Of a stretch of DNA of 64,000 nucleotides, positions 16,434-25,224 are shown piece by piece. Position 1 is the first letter of the stretch; each line of letters starts with the position of its first letter. A model generated the notes under the pieces. That model ran no database searches. It saw nothing but the letters and a program-made list of their open reading frames with translations, and was not told where the DNA came from. The DNA is from G965262015 sp965262015. GTDB lineage: Bacteria; Spirochaetota; Leptospiria; Turneriellales; CBDBES01. The position numbers were made by a program, and so were the translations under genes. The stretch is from NCBI GenBank assembly GCA_965262015.1, contig OZ253494.1, positions 744,001 through 808,000 of the forward strand, read 5' to 3'.

Positions 16434-17957
16434 ATGAAATACCATCTGACCAACATGGATTGTGAGAAATTAGGTTGGAACATACTTACTCCTCATCGTG
16501 ATATTACTTTTACCCATATATCGTCTGATACAAGAGAACTAGAGCCTCATTCAATTTTCTTTATTTTTGATGGAGAACAATATAAAACTCCACAATTACT
16601 AGATTCCCTAATTCATAAAAAAAATAAGATACAGGCTATTTTTATGGATAGTGTATATGAATCCTATATGCATAGTTACAAGAATGATCATAATGACATT
16701 GCTATCTTAGTAGGAACAGATTTTCATAACAGGACTGCATCCACTCTTAATTATATATTTAGTGATCCATCTAATAAAATACATCTACTTGGTGTTACGG
16801 GTACCAATGGTAAAACAAGTATTGCCCTGTACATACATCAGGCACTTAAAAGTTTAAATAAACAATCTGTCTATATTGGGACATTAAGTAATCATAATAA
16901 GAATACGCCGTCTACACATCATATGACTACTCCAGATTTAATTACACTACATAAAAAAATACATGATGCTTATCACCAGGGGAATAACTATGTAGCTATG
17001 GAAGTAAGCTCCCATGCCTTAGAACAAAATCGAATTGCTGGATTAAATTTTGACATTGGAATTTTTACTAATTTAAGTCAAGATCATCTAGACTACCATT
17101 TAACACTGGAACAATATTTTTTATCAAAGCAAAAATTTTTTATACACATGCATAAGCAGGTCTCGACAGGCCACATACCTATGGGCACTATTATTTGCAC
17201 AAATAATCCATATGGCATGTGCTTACTCAAATTGCTAAACAAAATGGGAGTTGGCTACCCTATTCTGTCCATTGGAATAAAACGTGATTCTACTATTCAT
17301 GTGCATCAGATACACCGTGCATGGAGTGGATATAATTGTACATTTACTTTCAATCAACAAAAATATCATATGCAATCAAAACTACTAGGCGACTTTAATA
17401 TATTTAACTTATTATCTGTATTTTTAAGTCTGTATTTGTTAGGATTTACACCTAATCAAATTTTAAAAACATTATCAAATTTACATGCTATTACAGGTAG
17501 AATAGAAGTTATCTATCATCAAGATGATAAACGTATTATTATTGATTATGCACATACGCCTAACGCACTAGAGAATATTTTGCATACTGTAAATGAATTG
17601 CACTCTAAAAAGTTATCTGTTCTCTTTGGTTGTGGAGGTAATCGTGATACTGACAAAAGAAAATCTATGGGAAAAATCGCCAGCCAATATGCCAATCACA
17701 TCTATTTAACTAGTGACAATCCTAGAAACGAATCCCCCCTTAAAATCATAGAAGACATAAAAGAAGGCATACAAGAGACTCAAAATTGTCATATCAATAT
17801 AGATCGTAAAACCAGTATACAGCAGGCGATCCAGAACATGGTACCAGGAGAAACATTAATGATATTAGGCAAGGGACATGAAATATCACAAATCATACAA
17901 GGTAAAAAAATACCATTTAGTGATCATCAAGTGGTTAAGCAATATGTGGGATATTGA
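16434..17957 (+). CDS. murE: UDP-MurNAc-tripeptide synthetase MurE
   Basis: Cytoplasmic ATP-dependent ligase that adds the third residue (a diamino acid) to UDP-MurNAc-L-Ala-D-Glu. 507 residues. Mur ligase features in order: N-terminal domain with FTHISSDTRELEPHSIFFIF, ATP loop GVTGTNGKTSIALY near 121-134, central EVSSHALEQNRI near 192, C-terminal IIIDYAHTPNALENIL near 371, GCGGNRDTDKRKSMGKIA near 399, SDNPRNESP near 427. The DNPR tetrad is the one seen in meso-DAP-adding enzymes, but spirochaetes with other diamino acids are known, so specificity is not settled by this alone. Its 3' end overlaps the murF start by 14 bases. Confidence 0.94.
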   Translation: MKYHLTNMDCEKLGWNILTPHRDITFTHISSDTRELEPHSIFFIFDGEQYKTPQLLDSLIHKKNKIQAIFMDSVYESYMHSYKNDHNDIAILVGTDFHNRTASTLNYIFSDPSNKIHLLGVTGTNGKTSIALYIHQALKSLNKQSVYIGTLSNHNKNTPSTHHMTTPDLITLHKKIHDAYHQGNNYVAMEVSSHALEQNRIAGLNFDIGIFTNLSQDHLDYHLTLEQYFLSKQKFFIHMHKQVSTGHIPMGTIICTNNPYGMCLLKLLNKMGVGYPILSIGIKRDSTIHVHQIHRAWSGYNCTFTFNQQKYHMQSKLLGDFNIFNLLSVFLSLYLLGFTPNQILKTLSNLHAITGRIEVIYHQDDKRIIIDYAHTPNALENILHTVNELHSKKLSVLFGCGGNRDTDKRKSMGKIASQYANHIYLTSDNPRNESPLKIIEDIKEGIQETQNCHINIDRKTSIQQAIQNMVPGETLMILGKGHEISQIIQGKKIPFSDHQVVKQYVGY

Positions 17958-19350
17958 TATACCAATTCATAGCTTATTAGATCAGCGTACCATCCTACAC
18001 AATATAAGCTCTACAGAACATTCCGTTACTAGATTATCCCATGATAGTAGGAATGTAAATAATGTTAGGTGGTTCATTTGCTTACCAGGAAAATCATTTA
18101 ATGGTCATGATTTTATAGAAATAGTTATGCAAGAAGGTATACATTTTTTTATTTATGATCCTCGAGAAACACAATTGAGGCCACCTGGCATACAAACAAA
18201 TGATACCATGCAGATACTATGTCGTATTGCATTATTGTGGCGTATGAAGCTAAAATCACATATACTCGCTGTTACTGGTAGTAATGGTAAAAGTACAATG
18301 AAAGAGTTAGTAGGATTTTGCATAAATCATATCATACAAGCTAAAGAAGATGATGTTGTAAAAAATAAAGCCAGCCTGAATAACCATTATGGCGTGCCGT
18401 TTACTTTATTAACACTCACACCAAAAACAAAATTTGCTGTCTTGGAAATCGGTACTAATACGCCAGGAGAGATTCAACATCTTAGTAGTATTGGCAAACC
18501 AGACTTTGCCATAATTACAGCAATTCATCATAGTCATCTGGAGTCTTTTCATACATTACGTAACATTGCTATGGAAAAATACTCTATTATACAAGGTTTA
18601 GAGGCTGGAGATACTCTTTTTTTAGCGGAATATCTACCCTACAAAAATATAGTACAACAAAAGGCACAAATGAATAAAATTCGTTTATGCTGGTCATCAT
18701 CTATTAATAAAGTTATAAAATACCATGGTAGCCATTTAAATGGGGTACACTTTTCTTACCAAGGTAAAAGATATCTTTTACCTCTTATCGGCACACACCA
18801 GTTTAATAACCTTAAGTTATTACTAATATTTATTAAGTATTATATAGAACAATACAATCATGATACTCATGTAATACATGATACTCTACGCATACTTTCA
18901 AATTTTAAAAATATTCAAGGTCGGTTACAAAATATACATCATCCCATATATAATATATGGGATGACAGTTATAATGCTAATTTAGATTCCTATCGAGCAA
19001 CAATATTATCTCTCAAAACGCACATCTCCAGTAATCGTTTTTTTGGTGCCATGGGTTTCATGGCAGAATTGGGTGACTGGACTATAAAAGCACATCAATT
19101 ACTAGCACAAATAGCATCTAAACATATGAACACTGTAGCATTTTTTTCCAATGATGAAACAATAAACCAAGTTTTTTATAATACATGGTGCCTTAAGAGG
19201 AGTAAACAAGATATATTTACTGGTCAGTTAGATGAAAATTCTATACATAAAGGAGCCATTTTTTTGCACAATAAAATACAAAAAAATGATCACATACTCG
19301 TCAAAGGATCACGGGCATCTAAACTTGAAAGAATAATTACTTATTTCTAA
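17944..19350 (+). CDS. murF: UDP-MurNAc-tripeptide--D-Ala-D-Ala ligase MurF
   Basis: Adds D-Ala-D-Ala to the tripeptide precursor, the last cytoplasmic ligation of peptidoglycan stem-peptide synthesis. I place the start at the ATG at 17944 (MWDIDIPIHS), inside the end of murE; the longer frame from 17878 only overlaps murE coding sequence. Length about 468 residues. Motifs: LSHDSRNVNNVRWFICLPGK near 30, ATP loop AVTGSNGKSTMKEL near 109, EIGTNTPGEIQHL near 168, DSYNANLDSYRATIL near 340, LVKGSRASKLERII at the C-terminus. The overlap with murE implies coupled translation. The identification is firm. Confidence 0.94.
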   Translation: MWDIDIPIHSLLDQRTILHNISSTEHSVTRLSHDSRNVNNVRWFICLPGKSFNGHDFIEIVMQEGIHFFIYDPRETQLRPPGIQTNDTMQILCRIALLWRMKLKSHILAVTGSNGKSTMKELVGFCINHIIQAKEDDVVKNKASLNNHYGVPFTLLTLTPKTKFAVLEIGTNTPGEIQHLSSIGKPDFAIITAIHHSHLESFHTLRNIAMEKYSIIQGLEAGDTLFLAEYLPYKNIVQQKAQMNKIRLCWSSSINKVIKYHGSHLNGVHFSYQGKRYLLPLIGTHQFNNLKLLLIFIKYYIEQYNHDTHVIHDTLRILSNFKNIQGRLQNIHHPIYNIWDDSYNANLDSYRATILSLKTHISSNRFFGAMGFMAELGDWTIKAHQLLAQIASKHMNTVAFFSNDETINQVFYNTWCLKRSKQDIFTGQLDENSIHKGAIFLHNKIQKNDHILVKGSRASKLERIITYF

Positions 19351-19366
19351 GTAAGATGATGAGAGC

Positions 19367-21088
19367 CTATGTAACCACTTCTTCGTGTAGACAACTTATC
19401 CTGCCTGGTACTAAGTCTTGCACTATCTTTGTTAACTTCTCGCTCCTTGCTGACTGGTAAAATAATATAAGTAAACAAGTTGGACTAAGATAGATTATTC
19501 TTTCTTTAGGCAGTAACTTCTGCGTAATAGCATATTGGATATAAACAAATTCCTCTGGAGGCATGTATTCTGTAAGTTGAACTGTCATTTTACAGAATAT
19601 TTTAACTGTACGCTTGAAATCAAATATTATATTATTAACTAAATGATCATAATCCTGTACTATTAAATCATCACGATAATGATTATTATAATGATTATTA
19701 AATTTTCTTAATGCATTTACGGCAGGTGCAAAATTATAAAGGACAGATGGAGGAATAGCAATTCTTTCTATATCTTCACCAAAATACATAAAAACAATAA
19801 AAGCAGGTACGGTGTATATGTGAAGAGGAACAAAATTTAACCATTTAAGTTTAAGAAATACATCGTCTGAAAAACGCTTTTTAATAAAGTTATCAGCTCT
19901 CAAAGTAGCAGTGTTATGCCATGTCTCTTTCTGTACAGAAAGGCCTCTAAAACATAGTATATCTTGCGAAACCAGGTAAAAATTACGAGAAGCTTGTATA
20001 TCCATGTTATAAGAGACAACGGTAGAATAAATAAAAGTATCTAAATCTAATAATGCAACACATGCAACATTAGCTTTTTTCAATTTACTGAAGTTTCCTA
20101 GAAGCCGTTGGATACATGTAGATGACAGATGATCAGAATAAAAAAGGTACAATAAATTCAAGGAAGAATCAAAGGTTACAGAGCCTAATTTAGTTTCTAA
20201 ATTTTCAATTTGACTGTGGATATTATCTGTTTTTTTTATAATATTTTTATTTTCATTCGTGATATCGTTGATAAGATCTATTGTTTCAGGGTTAAAAATT
20301 TGCTCACTCTTTTTTGTTTTTTTCTTAAAATTAAGGACTACTGAAATAATATTACGACATAGGGGGGAAAAGGTAAATAAAAAAAATACAAGGAATAAAT
20401 AGAAGCTTATAAAAGCATACAATGGCCTATGCGGTATATACTGGCCAATATAAAAATTATTATGTTGCATGTAAGTGTATACAAGCAAGTAAAACTGACC
20501 TTTGTGTAAAAAATAAGTATGATTAATAACCTCATTATCCGCCCGTCGAATAATTCTCTTTTGTGTATTGATATCTATTGGAAGAGTTAGTTTTTTACTA
20601 CCCATATCAAGAGAATCCTTAGTAAAAAATATCATATTATCCTGTAAAAAATTCCATTCAACTAATATATATTTATCCTTACCCACTCGCCTAAGAGGAT
20701 CAGTATGACTATAATATATGGGATATAATGCATAAGTTTTATTATTTTGAGAGAACATAACACTATCAAAAGATTTTGCATAGTTTAACCTTAAATGCTC
20801 TGTATCTATTTTTACGTCGTTTGATGATAAATCTGTTTTTATGTAATCAAAATTACTATTAAGTAGGTGTGTGGATTTAATGTCTGGCATGCGTTTTTTA
20901 AAATCATTTATAATAGAGGTATATGGCCCATGCAAAGCAGTTTGTACTTGGATGAAATTTTGATTCATCCTAACTCCATGACTTAATAAACCGCTATAAG
21001 TCAATGAAGCCATATCATAGGGATACAAATATAGATAACATACCAGAAAGCAAACTAGGGAAAAGAGAAAAATGAATTTTTTATACAT
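19367..21088 (-). CDS. Membrane protein of unknown function
   Basis: 573 residues, no family recognised. Visible layout: an N-terminal signal anchor (about 4-24, FIFLFSLVCFLVCYLYLYPY), a periplasmic region of about 190 residues, a second membrane segment (about 222-245, PLYAFISFYLFLVFFLF), a short coiled-coil-like stretch with ETIDLINDITNENKNIIKKT near 270-300, then a cytoplasmic domain of about 270 residues. The two-helix, periplasmic-sensor plan is like that of bacterial sensory proteins, but no HAMP, GGDEF, kinase or PP2C motif is seen in the C-terminal part. It is convergent with murF, 16 bases apart. Possibly a lineage-specific sensor or scaffold. Confidence 0.6.
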   Translation of the reverse strand: MYKKFIFLFSLVCFLVCYLYLYPYDMASLTYSGLLSHGVRMNQNFIQVQTALHGPYTSIINDFKKRMPDIKSTHLLNSNFDYIKTDLSSNDVKIDTEHLRLNYAKSFDSVMFSQNNKTYALYPIYYSHTDPLRRVGKDKYILVEWNFLQDNMIFFTKDSLDMGSKKLTLPIDINTQKRIIRRADNEVINHTYFLHKGQFYLLVYTYMQHNNFYIGQYIPHRPLYAFISFYLFLVFFLFTFSPLCRNIISVVLNFKKKTKKSEQIFNPETIDLINDITNENKNIIKKTDNIHSQIENLETKLGSVTFDSSLNLLYLFYSDHLSSTCIQRLLGNFSKLKKANVACVALLDLDTFIYSTVVSYNMDIQASRNFYLVSQDILCFRGLSVQKETWHNTATLRADNFIKKRFSDDVFLKLKWLNFVPLHIYTVPAFIVFMYFGEDIERIAIPPSVLYNFAPAVNALRKFNNHYNNHYRDDLIVQDYDHLVNNIIFDFKRTVKIFCKMTVQLTEYMPPEEFVYIQYAITQKLLPKERIIYLSPTCLLILFYQSARSEKLTKIVQDLVPGRISCLHEEVVT

Positions 21089-21152
21089 TTACACGGATAA
21101 AGATAGACAAAAACAAATATTTCCCATAGTTAAGGGGAAGATGGAGAAACAA

Positions 21153-21413
21153 CTAGACTACAATATCTTCAATATCTTCAATATCCAAGAGAGAATTAAG
21201 TGAATCGATTAAAGCATCCAAAGGCACACCATACCCTGCACAAATATCAATGAGCTTATGTTCTTCATTAATCCCACAATGTGAACAGCCACCTAAATGG
21301 TAACTAGCGAAGACAATACCTGCTTCGGGATGTAGCCTTAAGGCCTCACCCGCCGTCATGTCAGATCGAAATCCGCTTTCTAACTTCTGCTTGCTATCAA
21401 TTTGATTTTCCAT
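21153..21413 (-). CDS. DUF1858 (hybrid-cluster-associated redox disulfide) protein
   Basis: Small 86-residue protein from the ATG at 21413 (a TTG five codons upstream is possible). It contains the DUF1858 pattern: SDMTAGEALRLHPEAGIVFA (about 16-35), SYHLGGCSHCGINEEHKL with a CSHC pair, then DICAGYGVPLDALIDSLNSL. The two cysteines separated by two residues could form a redox disulfide. The family is found in anaerobes, sometimes next to hybrid-cluster proteins; its exact role is not known. It sits alone between the unknown membrane gene and an IS relic. Confidence 0.85.
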   Translation of the reverse strand: MENQIDSKQKLESGFRSDMTAGEALRLHPEAGIVFASYHLGGCSHCGINEEHKLIDICAGYGVPLDALIDSLNSLLDIEDIEDIVV

Positions 21414-21499
21414 GATATCACAATCCAATCGCCTGTTAGATTGTCAAAGGAAAAGTTTGAAAAATAGTAGTAAAATTTGTAAAATCAAGTCCAGCTATG

Positions 21500-22200
21500 G
21501 ACAGCTTAGGTATTCATAGGCTATTATTCTTAATAAGGCATTAAAAAGTGAAGCAAAGAAAATAACCAATGAAAAGCCATTACAAACAACGGATTACGTC
21601 TGTTGTGGAAATGATGAGACATATGTTAGGTAGTAAATTACACCCCAAACGACACAAAGGTATTACTGATAACAAAACACTGATTGTAGGTGCTTATGAC
21701 AGAGGTACTGGACAGGCAAAAGCATCTGTATTACTTGGCACTGATGTTATTAAGGCAGAAAAGTAAGCCAAGCAAGGTTACTGAGTTTCGTAGATGATAT
21801 GATAGATAAAGCATCTACACATATTACAGATACTTTAGGTACGTATAAAGGTACGAAATACTGAGACAAATGGCATCATGAGGTAATTAATCAATAGTAT
21901 AGAGTATGTTAGTGGTTATGCACACATAAATAATATAAAGAACTTTTAGGGTTTATTTAAGCATGATATTGTAGGTCAGTATCGCCATGTTTCGCAGATA
22001 TATGTCACTGTATCTGTTAGAATTTACATGGTGGTTTGATAATCGTAAAAACAAGAACGCTTTTTGAGAGTTCTTGAATAAGACTATATTATAAAGTCAT
22101 TGTATGGCGGAAAAATTAATATCAATTAAAATTAAGCACAATAAACTTGTTGAATTGGTTAGATCCGTTAACTCATTTTTAGCTATATTATGAACCCATC
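21500..22200 (+). mobile_element. Chimeric relic: IS30 5' end joined to IS1595 transposase 3' part and passenger start
   Basis: 21505-21598 has the IS30 leader (GGTATTCATAGGCTATTATT) and the first codons MKSHYKQR, matching IS30 starts at 40876 and 51798. At about 21600 the sequence switches to the IS1595 gene (VVEMMRHMLGSKLHPKRHKG, LIVGAYDRGTGQAKA), corresponding to the middle of the copy at 4.3-5.2 kb but retaining about 70 bases lost there. After a stop at 21766 homology continues in broken frames to FKHDIVGQYRHVS at about 21960 and the C-terminus near 22080. Bases 22090-22200 repeat the start of the small ORF at 5186. Dead element; 22200-22314 has nothing else recognisable. Confidence 0.75.
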
Positions 22201-22314
22201 AAAAATCAAATGTAAATCAATATAAGCATGTATTAACATAATTTCCGTACAAAAATTTAAAAAAACTATTTGGAATAGAAAAAAGATTACCCATGCAGTC
22301 TATTTTGTTAATCT

Positions 22315-24288
22315 ATGGACTATATTATGAATAAAAATTTGAAAAACTTTGCCTTAGTATTTCTTATTTCCCTTAGTGTTTTGTTATTGTATCAGTTCAC
22401 TAGAATGAACAAAAAAATTGTGCAGGATGTACCTTATTCCAAGTTTTTAAAATTGATAGAGTCAAAAAAAATCCATACTACGCAAGATAAATTACTAACC
22501 ATCCAAGGAGATACAATTCAGGGTACTTATCTAGATGCGAAGCTTAAGAAAGAAGTAAACTTTAAAACATATATTGCGTATGCAGACCATAATTTAGTAG
22601 CCTTTCTCAAAGCAAAGAAAGTTAACTTTAAAGGTGCACCAGAAGAAGAAAATGTATTATGGCGTTCTATTGCCTATATTATACCATGGGTTTTAATCAT
22701 AGGATTTTTTTGGTTTATGTTTGTTAGGCAATTACAATCTGCAGGTAATCGTGCTTTTAATTTTGGTAAATCCCGGGCTAAGTTAAATCAGAGTGACCCT
22801 AATAAGTCTATTACATTCAAAGATGTGGCTGGGGTAGATGAAGCTAAGGCAGAATTACAAGAAGTTGTTGAATTTTTAAAATTTCCCAAAAAATTTCATA
22901 AAATTGGTGCAAAAATTCCTAAGGGAGTTTTATTAGTGGGTTTGCCTGGTACCGGTAAAACATTATTAGCAAAGGCCTGTGCAGGCGAAGCAAAGGTACC
23001 GTTCTTTTCTATCTCAGGATCTGATTTTGTAGAAATGTTTGTAGGTGTTGGTGCTAGTAGGGTACGGGATCTCTTTGCCCAAGCTAGAAAGCAAAGTCCT
23101 TGTGTTGTTTTTATTGATGAGATTGACGCTGTTGGGCGTTTACGAGGAGCTGGTATAGGTGGTGGTCATGATGAGCGTGAACAAACTCTAAACCAGTTAT
23201 TAGTTGAGATGGATGGCTTTGAAGAAAAAGAGGGAATTATTCTTCTAGCAGCCACCAATCGTCCTGATGTGTTAGACCCTGCCTTGTTAAGGCCTGGTAG
23301 ATTTGATAGACGGGTTATGGTGAATACTCCAGATATTAATGGACGGGAAGCTATATTAAAGATCCATTCTAAGAAAGTACCACTTTCTTCTGATGTTTCT
23401 CTTAGGAAAACCGCGCAGGGTACTCCTGGCTTTACAGGTGCGGATCTTGCTAATCTAGTAAATGAAGCCGCATTGATGACAGCTAGCAAGGACAAGTTAA
23501 AAGTGAGTAAAATAGAATTGGAAGATGCACGAGATAAAGTGATGATGGGGCCTGAGCGTAAGTCATTTTTTATTACACCACAAGAAAAAGAGATTATTGC
23601 TTACCATGAGTCAGGCCATTCAATATTATCTTCTTTACTGCCATACGCTGAACCTGTTCACAAGGTAACCATTATCCCAAGGGGTATGGCTTTAGGTATT
23701 ACCCAACAACTACCTATAGAAGATAAATACATGAAAACAAAAAATTACTATTTAGATGAAATTATAGTTTTATTAGGTGGACGTTTAGCAGAAGATATTA
23801 AATTTAAAGATATTACAACAGGTGCTTCAAATGATATTGAAAGAGCAACTGGTATTGCTAAAAAGATGATAACTGAATGGGGTATGTCTAGCTTAATAGG
23901 ACCTATCAATTTAAGTTCTAATGGTCAAAGTAATACTTTTATAGGTAAGGACTATGGAAAACATACTGAACATTCAGAAGAGTATGCCAAGTTAATCGAT
24001 CGTGAAGTTCAAAATATTATCTCGTCTTCTCTAAAGAAAGGTAGGGCATTATTGTTAAAACATCGTACTGCGTTAGATAAGTTAGCTTGTCGTCTACTAG
24101 AGAAAGAAAGTGTAGTAGGTGATGAAGTTCGAGAAATTATTTTTGGTAAGACTACTGTAGCACGTAAGACACAGAAAAAAGTAACAATGAAATCTAAATC
24201 TTTGTCTACAGCAGCAAAAACAAAGAAGATTGCAAAGGTACCATCTAATCAACCAATTATTAAGAAACCAAAGATACAACCGGCCTAA
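22315..24288 (+). CDS. ftsH: ATP-dependent zinc metalloprotease FtsH
   Basis: Membrane-anchored AAA+ protease that degrades misfolded membrane proteins and selected regulators. 657 residues (Met5 at 22327 is an alternative start). Two membrane segments (about 10-28 and 120-140) flank a periplasmic domain. Walker A VGLPGTGKT near 207, Walker B VFIDEIDA near 264, second region of homology with ATNRPDVLDPALLRPGRFDR near 313, zinc site HESGH near 431 and third ligand Asp in ASNDIERAT near 505. The C-terminal 40 residues are an unusual Lys/Thr/Ser-rich basic tail (TQKKVTMKSKSLSTAAKTKK). It starts a run of same-strand genes. Confidence 0.97.
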   Translation: MDYIMNKNLKNFALVFLISLSVLLLYQFTRMNKKIVQDVPYSKFLKLIESKKIHTTQDKLLTIQGDTIQGTYLDAKLKKEVNFKTYIAYADHNLVAFLKAKKVNFKGAPEEENVLWRSIAYIIPWVLIIGFFWFMFVRQLQSAGNRAFNFGKSRAKLNQSDPNKSITFKDVAGVDEAKAELQEVVEFLKFPKKFHKIGAKIPKGVLLVGLPGTGKTLLAKACAGEAKVPFFSISGSDFVEMFVGVGASRVRDLFAQARKQSPCVVFIDEIDAVGRLRGAGIGGGHDEREQTLNQLLVEMDGFEEKEGIILLAATNRPDVLDPALLRPGRFDRRVMVNTPDINGREAILKIHSKKVPLSSDVSLRKTAQGTPGFTGADLANLVNEAALMTASKDKLKVSKIELEDARDKVMMGPERKSFFITPQEKEIIAYHESGHSILSSLLPYAEPVHKVTIIPRGMALGITQQLPIEDKYMKTKNYYLDEIIVLLGGRLAEDIKFKDITTGASNDIERATGIAKKMITEWGMSSLIGPINLSSNGQSNTFIGKDYGKHTEHSEEYAKLIDREVQNIISSSLKKGRALLLKHRTALDKLACRLLEKESVVGDEVREIIFGKTTVARKTQKKVTMKSKSLSTAAKTKKIAKVPSNQPIIKKPKIQPA

Positions 24289-24315
24289 TATCTTCTCATT
24301 TATAAAGATGATAAG

Positions 24316-25224
24316 ATGATTTATGTTTTTATAGATGGTATTGGACTAGGATTATCTGATAAGTCTATTAATCCTTTTTCTTGTTTTAGTAGTAATTTTT
24401 TTTCTTGTCTAGGTGGTACACCTTCATTTCAACCAGAAGGTGAGTTGATAGAAACTAATGCTCAAATGGGCTATCCTGGTTTACCTCAGTCGGCGACTGG
24501 ACAAACTGCTCTATTTACAGGATATAATTCATTAGATATTGTTAAGCGCCATATTACAGGTTTACCTACCTATTCCTTAAGGCCTTACATTAAACATGCA
24601 TCTATTGTAAAAAAATTTATTGATGCAGATTTAAAGGCAACAGTTATTAACGCTTATTCAGATCCCTATTTAGCACGTATTAGAGAAAGAAGAGGAGAGA
24701 GGTTAATGTCTGCCACTTCTCTCATGCAACAATATAGTAATTTACCTTTTTTTACAATGAAAGACTATTATGACGACAAAGCTCTTTATATGGATATTAC
24801 AAACTGGTTTTTGAGACAACAAGGTCACAACCTACCTCTAATTACACCACAAGCAACAGGCCGTAAATTAGTTCAGTTGGCTAAAAATTATGATCTTATT
24901 ATTTATGAATACTTTTTTACGGATAGAGTGGGTCATAAGGCTTCTATGGCAGGTGCTAAACGTATTATAAGACATATAGATGGTTTATTAGAAGGTATAT
25001 GGGAAGAAATGGATACTACAAAACAAAGTTTTGTTTTAAGTTCAGATCACGGTAATCTTGAAGACCTATCACATACTCATCATACTAATTATTTTGTTCC
25101 TACAATTATCCATGGCTTGCATAAAGATGCCTTTACAAATAACATTAAATTTTTATACGACATTCCCAGGAAAATTATGGAATTGTATGGGATACCTTTT
25201 ACAAATGAAGCTTGGTATAATTGA
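24316..25224 (+). CDS. Alkaline-phosphatase-superfamily metalloenzyme (phosphoglycerate/phosphopentomutase-like)
   Basis: 302 residues with the metal-site pattern of the alkaline phosphatase superfamily: MIYVFIDGIGLGLSD (first Asp) at the start, LPQSATGQTALFTGYN near 56-71 (nucleophile region), TDRVGHKASMAGAKRIIRHI near 203, SSDHGNLEDLSHTHHTNY near 241 (DHG plus later His). The family transfers or removes phosphate from small molecules; the substrate is not evident. It is shorter than phosphopentomutase and cofactor-independent phosphoglycerate mutase and lacks an obvious cap domain. It lies 27 bases after ftsH and overlaps the following ppx/gppA gene by 20 bases, so the two are translationally coupled. 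Confidence 0.8.
   Translation: MIYVFIDGIGLGLSDKSINPFSCFSSNFFSCLGGTPSFQPEGELIETNAQMGYPGLPQSATGQTALFTGYNSLDIVKRHITGLPTYSLRPYIKHASIVKKFIDADLKATVINAYSDPYLARIRERRGERLMSATSLMQQYSNLPFFTMKDYYDDKALYMDITNWFLRQQGHNLPLITPQATGRKLVQLAKNYDLIIYEYFFTDRVGHKASMAGAKRIIRHIDGLLEGIWEEMDTTKQSFVLSSDHGNLEDLSHTHHTNYFVPTIIHGLHKDAFTNNIKFLYDIPRKIMELYGIPFTNEAWYN

Noticed and set aside
17878..17943. N-terminal extension of MurF
   Set aside because: The extra 22 codons overlap murE in another frame, and the expected family start is at 17944.
25058..25204. N-terminal extension of Ppx/GppA with a hydrophobic leader
   Set aside because: These codons overlap the well-conserved end of the upstream metalloenzyme in another frame, and the family start MKLGIIDVGSNN lies at 25205.
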